From Paulinella micropora (lineage: Eukaryota; Cercozoa; Imbricatea; Euglyphida; Paulinellidae): DNA of 64,000 nucleotides. The notes below the pieces were generated by a model. The model was not told where the DNA came from, did not search any database, and saw only the letters and a program-made list of their open reading frames with translations. The position numbers were made by a program, and so were the translations under genes. Location of the stretch: the NCBI GenBank assembly GCA_019918135.1, contig WBZZ01000016.1:1-64000 (forward strand). Reading direction: 5' to 3'. Of this stretch, positions 9,266-19,559 are shown one piece after another. Every line of letters begins with the position of its first letter. Within the stretch, counting starts at the first letter, position 1.

Positions 9266-11082
9266 GCCGCTAGCTTTTCCTCTCCGGGGCACGATGGGTT
9301 TTATGAAGGAGGAGGCTGCCTGCTGGAAAAAGATACGGGTTGGGGGGGGGGGGGGGCGCCCCCCCCCTTTTGTTCTTCCTTCCCCCCATCTGAGCCCCCT
9401 GAGCCCGGGGGGCTCAAAGAACAGGGGGAGGGGGAGGGTGCAGAAGCTGCAAAGAAAAACAAATACACGAGACGCCTCCACTGACGCCCCCCCCCCCGCT
9501 CTGTTTTGAATTAAACCTCGACAAAGTTTTACACTTGACACTGAGAACAGGGGGGCGGGCGAGGAAAGGGGAGGACAGGGGCGCGCTAAGAATTTACAAA
9601 ATTAAAAAATTCCTGGAAAAGTTTTTAATCTTGGCACTGAGAACTAGGAGAGGGAGAGGAGGGGGGCAAGCACGATATGTCTATGCATATCTCCCCTGTC
9701 AGGGAGCGGGGGGGGGGGGGGGGGGAGGGAGCGCGCCAAGAAGTTGTAAATCACGCTGAGTTAAAGCTCGACAAAGTCTTACACTTGACACTGGGGCGGG
9801 GAGAGGGGGCTTAGTGGAGGCGTTTCATGTATTTTTTTTGTAGCTTCTGCGCCCTTCCCCTCCCCCTTCCCCTGTTCCTTCAGCCCCGCTGGGCTCAGGG
9901 AGGGAACAGGGGAGGGAGGCAGAAAGGATCTTTGGATATAGGAGGGGGGTGTTGGGGGGCGCCAAAGGGGGGGGGAGCACCCTTCCCCTGCAAATTCGGG
10001 CCCGACAAATGGGGGGGGGGAGCGCTCCGGCATGGGCTCAGTGCCATCTTCTTTGGTTTTTCATCAGTTCTTCCCCCCTGCTCTTTGAGCCCCCTGGCTG
10101 CGGCGGATGGATGGGCGGTGTTCAATGTACCAGGTGGACAAGGGCCTCACGACCAAGACGGCGTCCTGTCCGTGCCATGGCTCGGCCACCGTGCGCAAGG
10201 TCAGAAAAATATGAAAAATATGAAAAGAGGAAAAAAAAATTTTGCCCGACAACCAAAGAAACAGACGGGCAAGGGGGAGGGGGCGGAGAAGGGCAAGGGG
10301 GGAGGGCAGCAGACCCTGGCCTACTGTCGTACCCACCCCCGAGCTTTGCCCTGTCACCACCGAGCCGCGCAAGGCCCACCCCCCTTTCCCGGAGCTGCAT
10401 ATTAAGGATGTGCCGAGTTTTCTTTGTATATCTTTCTGCAAATTGCGAACGCTTCGGCCAAAAAAAGGCACAACGTGTGGCCTATGCTGACATTTTAATA
10501 AACGCTTTTTCGATACGAACGACTAGGCTGCTTCAAAATAAAAAAGCTTTTAATTTGATTCCTGTATAAAAATAAAGCTTTGAGAGAGTAAACAACAAGG
10601 GGGAACAAAGGATGTACGGGGGAGGGGAGTGGGCGGAGGAAAGATGGAGAGGCGGAAGAGAGAGGGAAGGCGAAAAGGGAGGGAGGGGGCAGGTGACAAA
10701 GTTTTGATATTGGCGCTGAGAAACTAAAAGAGAACTGGGAGCCGGTGAGAGAAGTGGCAGGGGGAAAGGGAGGCGTCTCTCCCTTGTCGAGACTCCGGCT
10801 GAACGAGTTCTGGCGGATTTTTTTGTACTTGCGCACGGTGGCTGCGCTATGGCACTGACAGGAAGCAGTCGGGGTAAGTGAAGGGGCTCTTGTCCTCCTG
10901 GCACTTTGACCACCGCCCATCCATTCCCCGCAGGTCGTGCTGGAGCACGGTGCTCTGCTCCTAGTTTTCAGTGCCCCGAGCGTAAGACCGTCGAGCTTAA
11001 ACTCAGCGTAGATTACGTTTTCCTGGCGCGGCCTCTGCCCTTTCCCTCTCCCTCTCTCTATTCTCAGTGCCAAGATTGAAAT
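9266..11082. repeat. repeat mosaic (A, B, C, D, G modules)
   Basis: No gene supported. In order: G-tract/C-tract palindrome (9341-9367), C hairpin (9388-9423), A module (about 9505), B module (about 9600-9650), poly-G (9707-9727), second A module (about 9755), G module (GGCGTTTCATGTATT...GTAGCTTCTGCGCC, about 9815-9855), D module (about 10090-10230), AATAAA-like AT patch (10490-10580), start of element F (about 10785-10825) and an inverted D module (about 10840-10990) leading into cluster I. Confidence 0.65.
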
Positions 11083-12255
11083 TTTGTCAGTAAAACTTTT
11101 TATTTTTTTTTTTTGTACACCGGCGAAGCGCGCTCCTGCCCTCCGCTCCCGCTCTCTGCTCAGACGGGGGACTAGACAATTCGTGCTCTCCCCCCTCCCT
11201 TCCCTCTGCCTCTTCTTCTCTCCCCTCTACTCCCTCCCCCCCTTCTTCCCCTCGTCTGTTTTTTTTTTGTTATCGGGCAAAAAAAAATTTCTTGTCCTCT
11301 TTGCATATTTCCGCAGGTCTTGCGCCCCTGCTCCTCCTTCCCTGCTTCTTCCCTCTGCAAGGATATGCGGAAATATCTGCGGGAATATGAAAAGTGGAAA
11401 GCAACAATTTTTGTTGGAACGCGTTTGCACGGGCTCTGAGGAGGGACGAGGGGAGGGGGGGAGGAATAAGCAGAGGACAAAGGTGAGAGGGGCGACGAAA
11501 GTGAGAGGGGCGACGAAAGTGAGAGGGGCGACGAGAGTGAGAGGGGCGACGAAGGTAAGAGGGGCGACGAAAGTTTGAGGGAAGGGCTACAACAGGTCTT
11601 CCTCACGGCGGCCCAGCCGAGCGTCTGTGTGTGATTTTCTTTTTGCGCAAGTAGATTTTGGCGCCAAATTGGCGCTTACGGCCGTTTCCCCGGGAAGGCT
11701 AAGACGTACTGCCCGGCTGGACCCTGCCGGACGCACCCTACCTCCGGACGGCACAATTTGGCGCCAAATAAGCCGGCTGTTCCGGAGGCTAGCAGAGAAA
11801 TCGGACGTTTTCCCGCGGGGAGAAACGGTACGCTTTTTACTCACACGAAAATGTTTTTCGGCCCTCTCACCTTCCCTAGAGGCAGGGAGGTGCAGAGCAA
11901 AGGGGAGCGGGGCGACAAAGGTGGGAGGGGCGACGAGAGTGAGAGGGGCGACGAGAGTGAGAGGGGCGACGAAAGTGAGAGGGGCGACGAAAGTGAGAGG
12001 GGCGACGAAAGTGAGAGGGAAGGGGAGGACGTCTTCCCCACGGCGGCCCAGCCAAAGCGTCTGTGTGTGATTTTCTTTTTGCGCAAGTAGATTTTGGTGC
12101 CAAATTGGCGCTTACGGCTGTTTCCCCGGGAAGGCTAAGACATACCGCCCGGCTGGACCCTGCCGGACGCACCCTACCTCCGGACGGCACAATTTGGCGC
12201 CAAATTTAGCAGGGGCCGTTCCGGAGGCTAGCAGAGAAATCGGACGTTTTCGGGG
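11083..12255. repeat. E2F-like palindrome cluster I
   Basis: Begins with a B module and the motif TACACCGGCGAAGCGCGC, then an E-type block (GGATATGCGGAAATATCTGC), the 18-bp minisatellite GAGAGGGGCGACGAAAGT (11481-11578), a unit with palindromes at 11657-11668 and 11757-11768, a second minisatellite (11901-12020), and a second unit with sites at 12093 (one-base variant) and 12193-12204. Each unit also holds TTTTCCCGCGGGG or a derivative. Frames opened by the minisatellite code only RGATKV-type repeats. Confidence 0.8.
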
Positions 12256-12500
12256 AAGGCAAAGGGAAGGGGGAAGAGAGAGTAAGAGGGGATGATAGAA
12301 GAAAAGGGAAAGTGAGAGGGAAGGAAGAAGAAACAGGGAAGGGGAGGGGGGGGGGGGGGAGGAAGATTGGATGATCCCAATACCCGTCAGAGAACTACTG
12401 GGAGAGAGAGGGGCGAGGGAGAGCCTGCCGGGCCCCCCAATCTATGCACTTGTCTGAGAACGAGCAGCACACCCCTTCCTTCCTTGTGCGTTTGTCCTAG
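12235..12500. repeat. duplicated segment, also at 50450-50725
   Basis: Starting in the last part of a cluster unit (AGAAATCGGACGTTTTCGGGG), about 260 bp match the end of cluster IV almost base for base, including the purine-rich tract, GATGATCCCAATACCCGTC and CACTTGTCTGAGAACGAGC. This shows the clusters were copied together with flanking DNA. Confidence 0.75.
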
Positions 12501-13239
12501 AAGAAGGAGCAGCAGTGAGAAGGAAGGCGGCAAGGAGAAGGGAGGGGCGCGCTGAAGAAGTACAATCTACGCTGAATTAAATTTCGACAATCTTAGGCTT
12601 GGCAACCGGGGGGAAAAGGATAGAAGGGAGGGAGGAAGATAGAGGGAAGGGGGAGGATTTGCATCCCCCCCCCCCCAACTTATGCACCTGTCTGAGAACA
12701 AGCAGCACACCCCCACGGTGCGCAAGATCTGCGGAAATATCTGCGGGAGTATGACAAGTAGAAAAATAATTTTTTTTGGGACGTGTTTGCACGCGCTCTG
12801 AGGAGGGACGAAGGAAGGGGAATGGATAGCGGGGGACAAGGGGGCACCCTGGGGGAAGGGGCATTCTGTCTACGAACAGGGGACGGAAGAGCAAAGGAGC
12901 GGGGAGAAGCACGAATTGTCTTAGTTTTTCCCCGTCCATGAACAGGGAGCGGGAGAGAGAAGGGGGGGGGGGGGGGACTTGATGGAGGCGTTGCATGTAT
13001 TTACTTCTTTAGCTTCTGCGCCCTTCCCTTCCGTCTTCCACTCCCTGTTGTCAGACGGGGAGGACAAGGACAGTTCTTGTTCTCCCCTTCTCCTCTGCCT
13101 CTCTAACCCTCTCTTAGTTTTTAGTGCCAAAATTAAAACTTTGTCAGGGACTTTTTATTAATATTTTTTGTACACCGGCGAAGCGCGCCCCCCCCCCCGC
13201 CTTTGGACCATGTTTGTTGACATAAACGTCGAGCCCACA
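12501..13239. repeat. repeat mosaic
   Basis: No gene. Contains an A module (about 12560-12600), an E-type block (12718-12800), a G module (about 12980-13020: GGCGTTGCATGTATTTAC...TTTAGCTTCTGCGCC) and a B module in reverse (about 13105-13170) ending in TACACCGGCGAAGCGCGC. Confidence 0.55.
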
Positions 13240-13309
13240 CAAGCCTAGCCGCTCGGATTCGTGTGGCCTTGCCTATCAAACCAGCGCTCAATCCGAGCGG
13301 CTAGGCTTG
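13240..13309. repeat. perfect 20-bp inverted repeat, 30-nt loop
   Basis: Arms 13240-13259 and 13290-13309 are exact reverse complements (CAAGCCTAGCCGCTCGGATT). The right arm is the normal hydrolase 3' coding sequence (also seen near 21610 and 34370); the left arm is an extra inverted copy that replaces the end of this hydrolase copy. Confidence 0.85.
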
Positions 13310-13856
13310 CTCGACCGAGCCACGACCCGTGAAAGCCCGGCTCCGTGTGGGTGGAGCTATGTGGGAACATTCTTTGCAGGTAGGGCAGATCGTAGTAGGT
13401 TAGGGGGTCATTTGCCGAGAACAGGAAGAGAGTGCTCGGGGAGTCCAGACGATTGTGCGAGCAGTGAGGCCAGAAACAGAAGCGATAGGGCAGAAACTTA
13501 AAGTAGCAACGACCTAGCTTTTCGTGCATGAGAAAAGTGGCAAAAAGCCTGGATACCCAGGGGTTTGACGACCCGCCGCGCTGTGTCAGGATCGACAGGA
13601 TCTGTGAGAACGGCTGGCAGACTGCCCCGTACGCTAGCGTGCAGGCAGACACCGTAAGCACAGGCTCGATCATGACGCTGGCACGGACGCGGTAGCCACC
13701 GCCATACCTTTGCAGAAAACCGTGACTCACCACAGCCCCTAGAGACCAGCCCACAACGATGATTTGCACGATGCCCAAGCCTTGCAAGTAGGCGTGCAGT
13801 CGAGCCAAGAATCTGTCGAGGGTGACGCCCGAGCTGGTCGCGGTGAGTTCGGGCAC
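13245..13856 (-). pseudogene. truncated alpha/beta-hydrolase copy (C-terminal half)
   Basis: About 200 codons closely matching the C-terminal half of the full-length gene at 34308-35723, from ELTATSSGVTLDRF onward. It keeps the nucleophile motif GWSLGAV, the Asp of SANDPLTYYD and the His of EPGFHGSW, but lacks the membrane-anchored N-terminal half and the HG oxyanion region, because homology stops abruptly at about 13847. The 3' end is altered by an inverted repeat. It is not likely to fold into an active enzyme alone. Of the three copies, this and the one at 21595 are incomplete in different ways. Confidence 0.8.
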
Positions 13857-15548
13857 AGGGGAGGAAAGGGAGAAGGGTAAAAGAATTTTGGGATGTAGGG
13901 GGGGGGGGGGCGGCGCCCCCTCCCTGCAGATTTAGCTCAGTGGTATCTTCTTAGTTTTTTTTTGGTTCCGCCCCCTGTTCTTTGAGCCCCCCGGGCTCAG
14001 GGGGCTCAGGTGGAGGGAAGAAAGGGGGGGGGGGCGCCCCCCCCCCCTTCACCATCTCTTTCGCCCCTCCATCTCTGATCCCCGTTCCCTCTGTCTTGCC
14101 CCCTCCTTCTATCCCACCCCCGTCCATTTGCTAGCCCTCGGGTGCCCCAAGCCTAAGACTGTCGGAATTTAATTCAGCGTAAATTGTACTTTTCCAGCGC
14201 GCCCCTTCCCTCTCCTTTCTCCTTCCTGCCTTCCCGTTCCTCACTGCTCCTTCCTCTCAGGCGATCGCACGAGGGTGGAGGGGAGTGTGCTGCTCGTTCT
14301 CAGACAGGTGCATAGGTGGGGGGCATGAAACACTCCCCCGCCCCTCTCTCTCCTAGTAATTCTCGGACGAGCTCATTCCGTCTTCCCCCTTCCCCTCTCC
14401 TCACTCCGTCCATTTGCTCAGTCCCCCGATGCCAAGTCTGAGACTGTCGGAATTTTATTCAGCGTAAATTCTACTTCTTCAGCGCGCCCCTTCGCTCTCC
14501 CCCCCCTTCCTGCCTTCTCTCTCTCCGCTGCTTCTTCTTCAGATGCGCGCATCTCTCTGCTGCTCCTTCTTCTCAGATGCGCGCATGAGGGGGAAGGAGG
14601 GTGTGCTGCTCGTTCTCAGACAGGTGCCTGGGTGGGGAGTTAGCTCATTCCATCTTCCCCCTTCCCCTTCCCTCGCTCTTCCCCCCCGTCCATTTGCTAG
14701 CCCCCCGGTGCCAAGTCTAAGACCGTCGGAATTTAATTCAGCGTAAATTGTACTTTTTCAGCGCGCCCCTTCCCTGTCCCCCTCCTCCCCGCCTTCCCTC
14801 TCCCCGCTGCTCCTTCTTCTCAGGCGAGCGCATGAGGGGGACGGAGGGTGTGCTGCTCGTTCTCAGACAGGTGTATGGGTGGAAGCTATCGAAATCCCCC
14901 CCCCCCCCCCCCGCCCCTCTCTCTCCTAGTAGTCCCCTGAGCCCGGGGGGCTCAAAGAACAGGGGGCGGAACCGAAAAAAAACTAAGAAGATACCACTGA
15001 GCCGAATCTGCAGGGAGGGGGCGCCGCCCCCCCCCCCCCTACATCCCATAATCCTTTCTTTTACCCTTCTCCCTTTCCTCCCCTGCGCCCAAAGGGCTCA
15101 AGGAGCAGGAGGAGGGGGAGGACAGAGGGAGGGGGAAGACAGAGGGAAGGAGGAGGGGGTTGAGAGGAAGACGGAAAGAGCTAAACCCCCCGTCCGAGAA
15201 CTGCTAGGAGAGAGAGGGGCGGGGGGAGAATTTTCATAGCTCCCACCCATGCACCTGCCTGAGAACGAGCAGCACACCCTCCCCCCCCCCCCCCACCATC
15301 GTGCGCTCGACTGAGAGGAAAGAGCAGCGGGGAACGGGAAGGAGAGAGGAGGGCGAAGGGACGCGCTGAAAAAGTACAATTTACGCTGAATTAAATTCCG
15401 ACAGTCTCAGACTTGGCACCGGGGGGCTAAGCAAATGGAAGAGGGAGGAGAGAGGGAGGGGGGGCGACAGGGGAAAGAAGGAATGAGCAAACCCCCCGTC
15501 CGAGAAGCGGGGGAGAATGTTCATGGCCCCCCCCCCTCCTTCTCCCTC
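13857..15548. repeat. repeat mosaic with several inverted A modules
   Basis: No gene. Contains G-tract/C-tract palindromes (13895-13920, 14025-14050), C hairpins (about 13980-14010 and 14937-14962), and at least four A modules: three inverted (near 14165, 14455, 14730) and one direct (near 15385). Each is followed by the same cassette GCGCCCCTTC plus CTGCTCGTTCTCAGACAGG. The cassette is a tandem-like amplification of about 290 bp. Confidence 0.6.
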
Positions 15549-15740
15549 AATTGAAATTTCTTGATGGCGCTTTCAGCAAAGGCTGCTTGGCGGTTTGTGC
15601 ATGCGATATGGCCAAAGAAGGCAGTGTTTCCAGGCTTTTCCGGCAAAACTGCCTCTTTCCGGCCGTATCATTCCAGCACATACGCAAATTTGGCGACAAA
15701 TCTTGTACCAAAAAAAGAAGAGAGAAAGAGAGGTCTGCGC
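15549..15740 (+). repeat. element F, left-end copy
   Basis: Carries TTCTTGATGGCGCTTTCAGCAAAGGC, then the hairpin with arms around ATATGGCCAAAGAAGGCAGT and ACTGCCTCTTTCCGGCCGTAT, then CGCAAATTTGGCGACAAATC. The right half is absent; the next gene starts 70 bp later, so this fragment could serve as its upstream region. Confidence 0.7.
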
Positions 15741-15810
15741 GAATGTCTGACGAACTTTTTTTTTTGTGTAGTACTAAACACGATAGCCCAACCCAACCTT
15801 CGCGCACACT

Positions 15811-16807
15811 ATGCCCTCGAAGCACGCAATTTCACCTACCTCGCCCGTGTCCAAGCGCGCCAAGCTGGCTGAACCAGACGTTGACCCTCAACCAGCTAAT
15901 CTCGGCCTGCCGGAAGTTGCCTATGCCGGCTACGAGTTCGGGGATCCCGACAGAACCGTTCCGCTCGAGGTGTTTACCCAAAGACTCAACGAAGGCTTCG
16001 ACGGCGCCGATCGTGTGGCCGAGTTGTGTATCTCTTCTTGTCGCCAAGAAAAATACGTACAGGTCGAGCTACGCGTGAGACGACAAGAAAAACATCGACA
16101 ATTGCTTGGACGTGGAGTACGCTACGCGCTACTTGCAATCGATCACGCCGCCGCACCCCGCGCTGCCAAAGTTCAAGGCAATTTATCGCACTCAGGATGC
16201 CAGCCTGCTTTCGCCAGAAGTCCTGGACGGCTTGGGCCAGGAGCTGGACACCAAGTTCAAGCGCCACGAATCGGTGGAGTACTCGCTCGAACTCAAGCTG
16301 TTCCAGTCGCAGCTTGCGCCGTTAGCCCAGGGTAAGCAGAAGATCGGCACTCTCTGGCTAGTGATTGACACGAATCCTTATCACCACCTGGTACAAGTGT
16401 ACCTAAAACTTCGCGACCGTTGTACTCGCTCTGGCAGACCCGCCGCCGATGCTACCGTCTTGCACGCACAACGCTGTTTGGATATTTGGCAAGCCCAGGA
16501 CGTCCGCGCTTACATCCTAGGCCACGTCCAACTGTTTACCGGACAGACTACGCTGGCTTGGCTCAAGAAAGTCGTAAAGATTGTTGGCTCGGTCGACAGT
16601 TTGCAAGCGCGCCTGGACCCTACCCAGACCACCAGAAATTACGACGGCAGCGCACGGATGTACAAGCTCTTCCGTCCCAAGATGAGCTCGGCCCTGCCGC
16701 TACACCCCGAATTGCTCAGCGAGGCGGAACACATGCTCACCTACGGCGCAACGGCTAACAGCGACGACGAACTCGAGGAATCGCTCGGCACACAAGTAGA
16801 AAGGTAG
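15811..16807 (+). CDS. unrecognised soluble protein, probably one intron (16028-16079)
   Basis: ATG 15811 opens a frame that reads naturally to about 16027 (basic N-terminus SKHAISPTSPVSKRAKL, then LEVFTQRLNEGFDGADRV). A second frame reads naturally from about 16080 to the stop at 16805-16807. A GT-AG intron at 16028-16079 (52 nt, GTATCT...GTGAG) removes an in-frame stop and joins the two in phase; about 314 aa would result. The acceptor lacks a good pyrimidine tract, so a simple indel remains possible. The protein is helical (FKRHESVEYSLELKLFQSQ, TLAWLKKVVKIVGS), with an acidic tail SDDELEES. No family recognised; the early KRAKL could be a nuclear signal. An A module lies just past the stop (about 16835-16910). 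Confidence 0.65.
16028..16079 (+). other. candidate spliceosomal intron
   Basis: 52 nt, starting GTATCT and ending GTGAG. Removal restores a continuous frame across the two natural-looking halves of the gene. It contains a stop of the downstream frame at 16076-16078. An internal CAG|G at 16060-16063 is a better-looking acceptor but is not frame-compatible. Confidence 0.4.
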
Positions 16808-17053
16808 GAAAAAAAAGAAAACAGAAGGAGGTGGAGAGAGAGCGCGCCAAGAAAGTGCGGAAAAATACATTTCTTTATTAAATTCCAACCGAGTCTGACT
16901 TGGCACCGGAGGACTAGCAAATGTAAGGGAGAGAAGAAGAGGGAGAGGGACGGGACCCCCCCCCCCCGATATCGACGCCTGTCTCGCCCACCGCACTCGT
17001 AAAGCCTTTCACACCAAATCCCGCGCGCCCCGCGACTCTCTTGGCACAAATCA

Positions 17054-18070
17054 ATGCCGCTGTTTGACTTGGAGGCCCAGAAGCCACCAAAAGCGAGGGG
17101 CTTCCTCGACCGACTGCACATCTCGTTCTGCTTTTTGCTGTTTGTGCTGCTAAGCTCTTTTGTTCTGATTATCTACTACGTCGAGTACGGTGGGAGCTAC
17201 TACGAGCTACAAGAAGACTGGCAGGATGGCTGCCAGCTGCAGCGCTCCGGCGAATTTGAGCTGGAGACCTCGTACGATCCAGAGACTGACGTGTACATCA
17301 CTAACGCTTACTTCAAGTTCAAGAACGTGCCTGGCATGACATCCGCCGAAACTGCCGCGGCGTTGACTGCGTGGACGCAAACCAGACGTGCTGTCAACCT
17401 CAAGTACCAGGTTACGACTGGTTACACAGGGCTGCAATTTCACCTCAAGCATATGGACGTGGACGAGGCCAAAACCCTCGAAATCTTTTACGAGGTCACG
17501 CTTGAACAATTTCCAAGCACCCGCAAAAATAGCTTGCAACATTACACACAAAGAATTCGACACACACACACAGAATGTGGTTTTGTGTGCTAGGTGTGGT
17601 ACAACAACGAGACACTAGAGTTGCTTGGCTGCACCTTTTCGGACGTGGCTGATGATGATCAGGTGTACGATGCTGTACAGCAGAGCTGGCCAGCCTGGGA
17701 TGAAATGTCGGGCATACCTCCAATAGCGTGCAGCGCGGACGGCTCTAGCAATCGGAACGAGACAGGGGTGCCTGATTTAATGCTACCGGCGGGGCCCTGG
17801 CTGAGCGCCCGCTACGAAGGCTCCCGTGAACAAGAAGTCGCAGCCCTCGTGCAGAAATATCCAGACTCCCTGTTTGGCCCATACCTGTGCGAGCGGCACG
17901 GGCGCCGATCCGTTCGTGGTGCTGCAGCTGACAAATGGCGGGCGCGCGAGGCAGAGTTACGACACGAGGAGGAGCAAGGGAAGCCGGAGCTGGCGGCTCT
18001 GCGACTAGAAATTGAGCAGCTCAAACAGGCTAGGGGGTGGCAAGCAGATCTTTTTGTACCACAAGATTAA
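17054..18070 (+). CDS. single-pass membrane protein, probably one intron (17495-17593)
   Basis: ATG 17054. Residues 1-24 are cytosolic-like, followed by a strong membrane segment at about 25-45 (ISFCFLLFVLLSSFVLIIYY), so a type II or signal-anchored protein with most of its length outside. The frame meets TAG at 17591-17593, but the 99 nt before it are poor coding sequence with a CA repeat and are bounded by GT and AG; removing 17495-17593 joins two good coding parts in phase 0. The C-terminal part has Cys and N-glycosylation sites (NNET, SNRNET) and ends in a coiled-coil-like helix (RLEIEQLKQARGWQ). About 305 aa when spliced. Family unknown. Reading through TAG is the alternative. Confidence 0.7.
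17495..17593 (+). other. candidate spliceosomal intron
   Basis: 99 nt, phase 0, GTCACG at the 5' end and TTTTGTGTGCTAG at the 3' end. It contains a (CA) microsatellite. The only in-frame stop of the gene lies exactly at its last three bases, and the codons on both sides match the rest of the protein in character. Confidence 0.6.
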
Positions 18071-18205
18071 AAAAAGATATTTATCGTAATTTTTACAGTG
18101 TGCCAGGCGCATACATACGCAAATTTAGCAACAAATTTTGTGCAGAAAAAATTGTGTTAATTAAAATTCGACAAAGTCTTTAAGTGTACGCTCTCCTGCT
18201 CCCTG
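18071..18205. repeat. fragment of element F and A module between convergent genes
   Basis: Contains CGCAAATTTAGCAACAAATTTTGTGCAG (element F block) and TTAAAATTCGACAAAGTCTT (A module). Located between the ends of a plus and a minus gene. Confidence 0.55.
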
Positions 18206-19342
18206 TCAGCCCCGGTCGTAAAAATCTTGCATCACGTGCAGGAATGGCTGCAACAACCAGGGCACCCAGGCGCGCACCTCGGGCTCCAGCGCGTCGGCCG
18301 GCCAGCGCTTGAGCCAGGCTTGGCGCGCCGACAGCCAGTCGTTGAGCGCGTCCTCGGCCGCTTGGCCCAAGAATTCGCCGATTGGCGAGTCACTAGTGTC
18401 GTCATTAGTGTCATCATCATCATCACCCGTGTCGTCACTAAAGTTCGGATCGCACGCCAGCTCCAACACGCAGCGTTGCAGGACGAGGCGCATGACCGTG
18501 AGGTCGTTCAATTGCGGAAGCAGGCGGCGGCGCTGCCGCCAATAACTCTGCGGCGTGCCTAGCAGCACGGCCTGCTTGAGCGCGGGGCTCTGGCACTCCT
18601 GACGGTGCCCCGCGCGCCAGTGAGCGTTTTGGCAGTGCCGGTTGCAATAGAGCCTGGCGTGGCACGAGCCACAGGAGCGCAATTTCGTGGCTTCGGCGCG
18701 GCCGCAGGCAGCACAGCACAGCGGCGGTGGGCTGTATGCTAGCGGTGGGCTGCCTGCTGGCGGACTGTCTGCTGGCGGACTGTCTGCTGGCGGACTGTCT
18801 GCTGGTGGACTGTCTGGTGGCGGACTGTCTGTTGGTGTCAGCGTCAGCACGCCCAGGGCCGCGTGCAAGTTTTGCGGATCCTCCTCGAGCTCCAGCAGCG
18901 TGGAGCTGACCACTACGACCAGCGCCGCACGATCAGACGGGGATGGGTAGCTCTTGAGGAAATCGCGCAGGACGGTCGACCCGGGCTTGGCCAGCTTTTG
19001 TGCGGAAATATGTTGACTTACCATTTCATCTCCCAAATCCAAGCGCAGGTACACCAGCCTGCTTTCGTCGCCCGGCGGGACAAGGGGCGCCAAGGTGTCG
19101 TACCACTGTCGGGGCTCCCGGCACATCTGGCGCACGAACTGGCGCACGCGCTTGCACTCCTTGATCACCTGAGACCCTGGTTGGCAAATCCTACGGTGCG
19201 CCCGTTTCCAGTCTTCTTTCTGGCATTGCGGGCCGCAGTACGTCGCGTGGCGGCAGCGGGCGCACTTGCGGACGCGCGCTGGACCTTTAGCCTTATTAGA
19301 GCATTCGAGGTTGAAGCACCGGCCCTTGTAGAAGAACTCCAT
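18206..19342 (-). CDS. double MYND zinc-finger protein
   Basis: A 378-aa protein from ATG 19342; the frame continues upstream only through a poly-C stretch. MYND finger 1 spans residues 9-53 (C9, C14, C27, C30, C36, C40, H49, C53) and finger 2 spans 210-250 (CCAACG...CGSCHARLYCNRHC...HRQEC). Between them is a helical region (about 55-165) and a Pro-rich linker of PPADS repeats (171-200) made by a 15-bp DNA repeat. The last 128 residues include an Asp run (TGDDDDDTNDD) and a helical end. MYND fingers bind proline-rich peptides and act in transcriptional repression or as scaffolds; no SET methyltransferase domain is seen, so an adaptor role is inferred. It is transcribed divergently from the leucine-rich gene at 19560. 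Confidence 0.85.
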   Translation of the reverse strand: MEFFYKGRCFNLECSNKAKGPARVRKCARCRHATYCGPQCQKEDWKRAHRRICQPGSQVIKECKRVRQFVRQMCREPRQWYDTLAPLVPPGDESRLVYLRLDLGDEMVSQHISAQKLAKPGSTVLRDFLKSYPSPSDRAALVVVVSSTLLELEEDPQNLHAALGVLTLTPTDSPPPDSPPADSPPADSPPADSPPAGSPPLAYSPPPLCCAACGRAEATKLRSCGSCHARLYCNRHCQNAHWRAGHRQECQSPALKQAVLLGTPQSYWRQRRRLLPQLNDLTVMRLVLQRCVLELACDPNFSDDTGDDDDDTNDDTSDSPIGEFLGQAAEDALNDWLSARQAWLKRWPADALEPEVRAWVPWLLQPFLHVMQDFYDRG

Positions 19343-19559
19343 GCCGCGACTAGAGCAAAAAGAATTTGTCTTAAACAGGCACGGACATTGATGAGCAAAA
19401 AAAGCAATCTTCTTTTCCGATTTGAACGGGGGGGGGGGGGGCCCCCCCCCCCCCACGCCCCCTCGGGGGGCCTGCCCCCGTCCCCCCCCCCCCCCCGATC
19501 TCTTCGCTTGAGTATCCTAGGTTTTTTTGTCATTATTTAAGAGACAGGTAATCCCACGC
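19343..19559. promoter_or_regulatory. divergent intergenic region
   Basis: 217 bp separate the start of the MYND gene (minus) from that of the leucine-rich gene (plus), so promoters for both probably lie here. It contains a G-tract/C-tract palindrome (about 19429-19455), a second C-tract near 19483, and an AT-rich patch TTTTTTTGTCATTATTTAAG 20-50 bp upstream of ATG 19560. No specific box is identifiable. Confidence 0.4.

Noticed and set aside
9781-10570. Frames reading GGWMGG or PAADGWAVVN
   Set aside because: Parts of D modules; the frame is not preserved among copies.
11481-12020. RGATKV / ERGDES repeat proteins
   Set aside because: Open frames are a by-product of an 18-bp repeat; no consistent start, length or flanking domain between copies.
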